A DNA stretch of 6,966 nucleotides from Pseudomonadota bacterium (GTDB taxonomy: Bacteria > SAR324 > NAC60-12), in contig JACNKY010000222.1 of assembly GCA_014381795.1 (NCBI GenBank), positions 2,215-9,180 of the forward strand. The letters run 5' to 3'. This document shows positions 6,759-6,966 of this stretch, in pieces. The stretch's first letter is position 1; the number at the start of each line of letters is the position of its first letter. Made by a program: the position numbers and the translations under genes. The notes beneath the pieces are model-generated. The model was not told the origin of the DNA. It made no database searches and saw only the letters and a program-made list of their open reading frames with translations.

Positions 6759-6966
6759 ATGAATAAAAGTCGCGACACACATTATCACAAACTGGTCAAG
6801 AAACTGATCAGCACGGAACGTACAGAATTGCTAAAAAGCGTTTTTGAACCGCTTAAGCCAGTTGAAATTGCCAATATTTTGCTGCAGTTGAAACTGAAGC
6901 ATCAACTGGTCGTGCTGGAAAATCTCGAAAGAGAGATTTCTTCAGAAGTCCTAAACAATTTGCAGG
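6759..6966 (+). CDS. mgtE: Probable magnesium transporter MgtE, N-terminal part only
   Basis: The first 69 codons of a gene running off the right edge. Full-length MgtE proteins are usually about 450 residues, with an N-terminal helical domain, two CBS domains and a five-helix membrane part that forms a Mg2+ channel gated by cytosolic Mg2+. Only the start of the helical domain is visible. Residues 33-69 (LKPVEIANILLQLKLKHQL, then LENLEREISSEVLNNL) follow the MgtE_N superhelix pattern of short Leu-rich helices with a Pro before each turn. The start ATG at 6759 has only a weak ribosome site (GAAG, 6747-6750). The 40-base gap after pepA, with no obvious terminator, suggests co-transcription. Alternatives are another protein carrying an MgtE_N domain, such as a FliG-like or stand-alone regulator, since the CBS and membrane parts are not seen. 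Confidence 0.7.
   Translation, partial: MNKSRDTHYHKLVKKLISTERTELLKSVFEPLKPVEIANILLQLKLKHQLVVLENLEREISSEVLNNLQ

Overview
The window reads as chromosomal DNA of a flagellated Gram-negative bacterium. It is AT-rich by eye. Evidence for this is a bacterial flagellin, a Sec-exported protein with no Gram-positive sorting signal, an M17 leucyl aminopeptidase and the start of an MgtE-type magnesium transporter. Nothing in the sequence fixes the lineage. A marine or deltaproteobacterial-like group is only a guess. I see no phage, transposon, CRISPR, rRNA or tRNA sequence.

Layout. Bases 2-1354 (+) hold the 3' part of a flagellin gene whose start lies off the left edge. Bases 1355-1419 are a short convergent spacer with a hairpin. 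Bases 1420-4683 (-) encode a 1087-residue exported protein made of 15 FG-GAP/VCBS-type repeats. Bases 4684-5212 are a 529-base intergenic region that divergently feeds this gene and pepA. It holds a -35/-10 pair for the repeat gene, a 14-base palindrome nested in a larger inverted repeat against that -35, a weak promoter candidate for pepA, and a further inverted repeat. Bases 5213-6718 (+) are a complete pepA. Bases 6759-6966 (+) are the first 69 codons of a probable mgtE, 40 bases downstream of pepA.

The genes are not one pathway. Flagellin and the repeat protein are both extracytoplasmic but converge, so they are separate transcription units. pepA and mgtE are cytoplasmic/inner-membrane housekeeping genes that may share a transcript.

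The most interesting object is the repeat protein. Its 15 repeats fall into three blocks of exactly five, with a nearly constant 54-residue period in blocks 2 and 3, separated by two acidic linkers. Each block starts with an isolated outer-strand segment and ends right after an inner-strand motif. This is the signature expected of three circularly closed five-bladed beta-propellers in a row. Function and partner are unknown.
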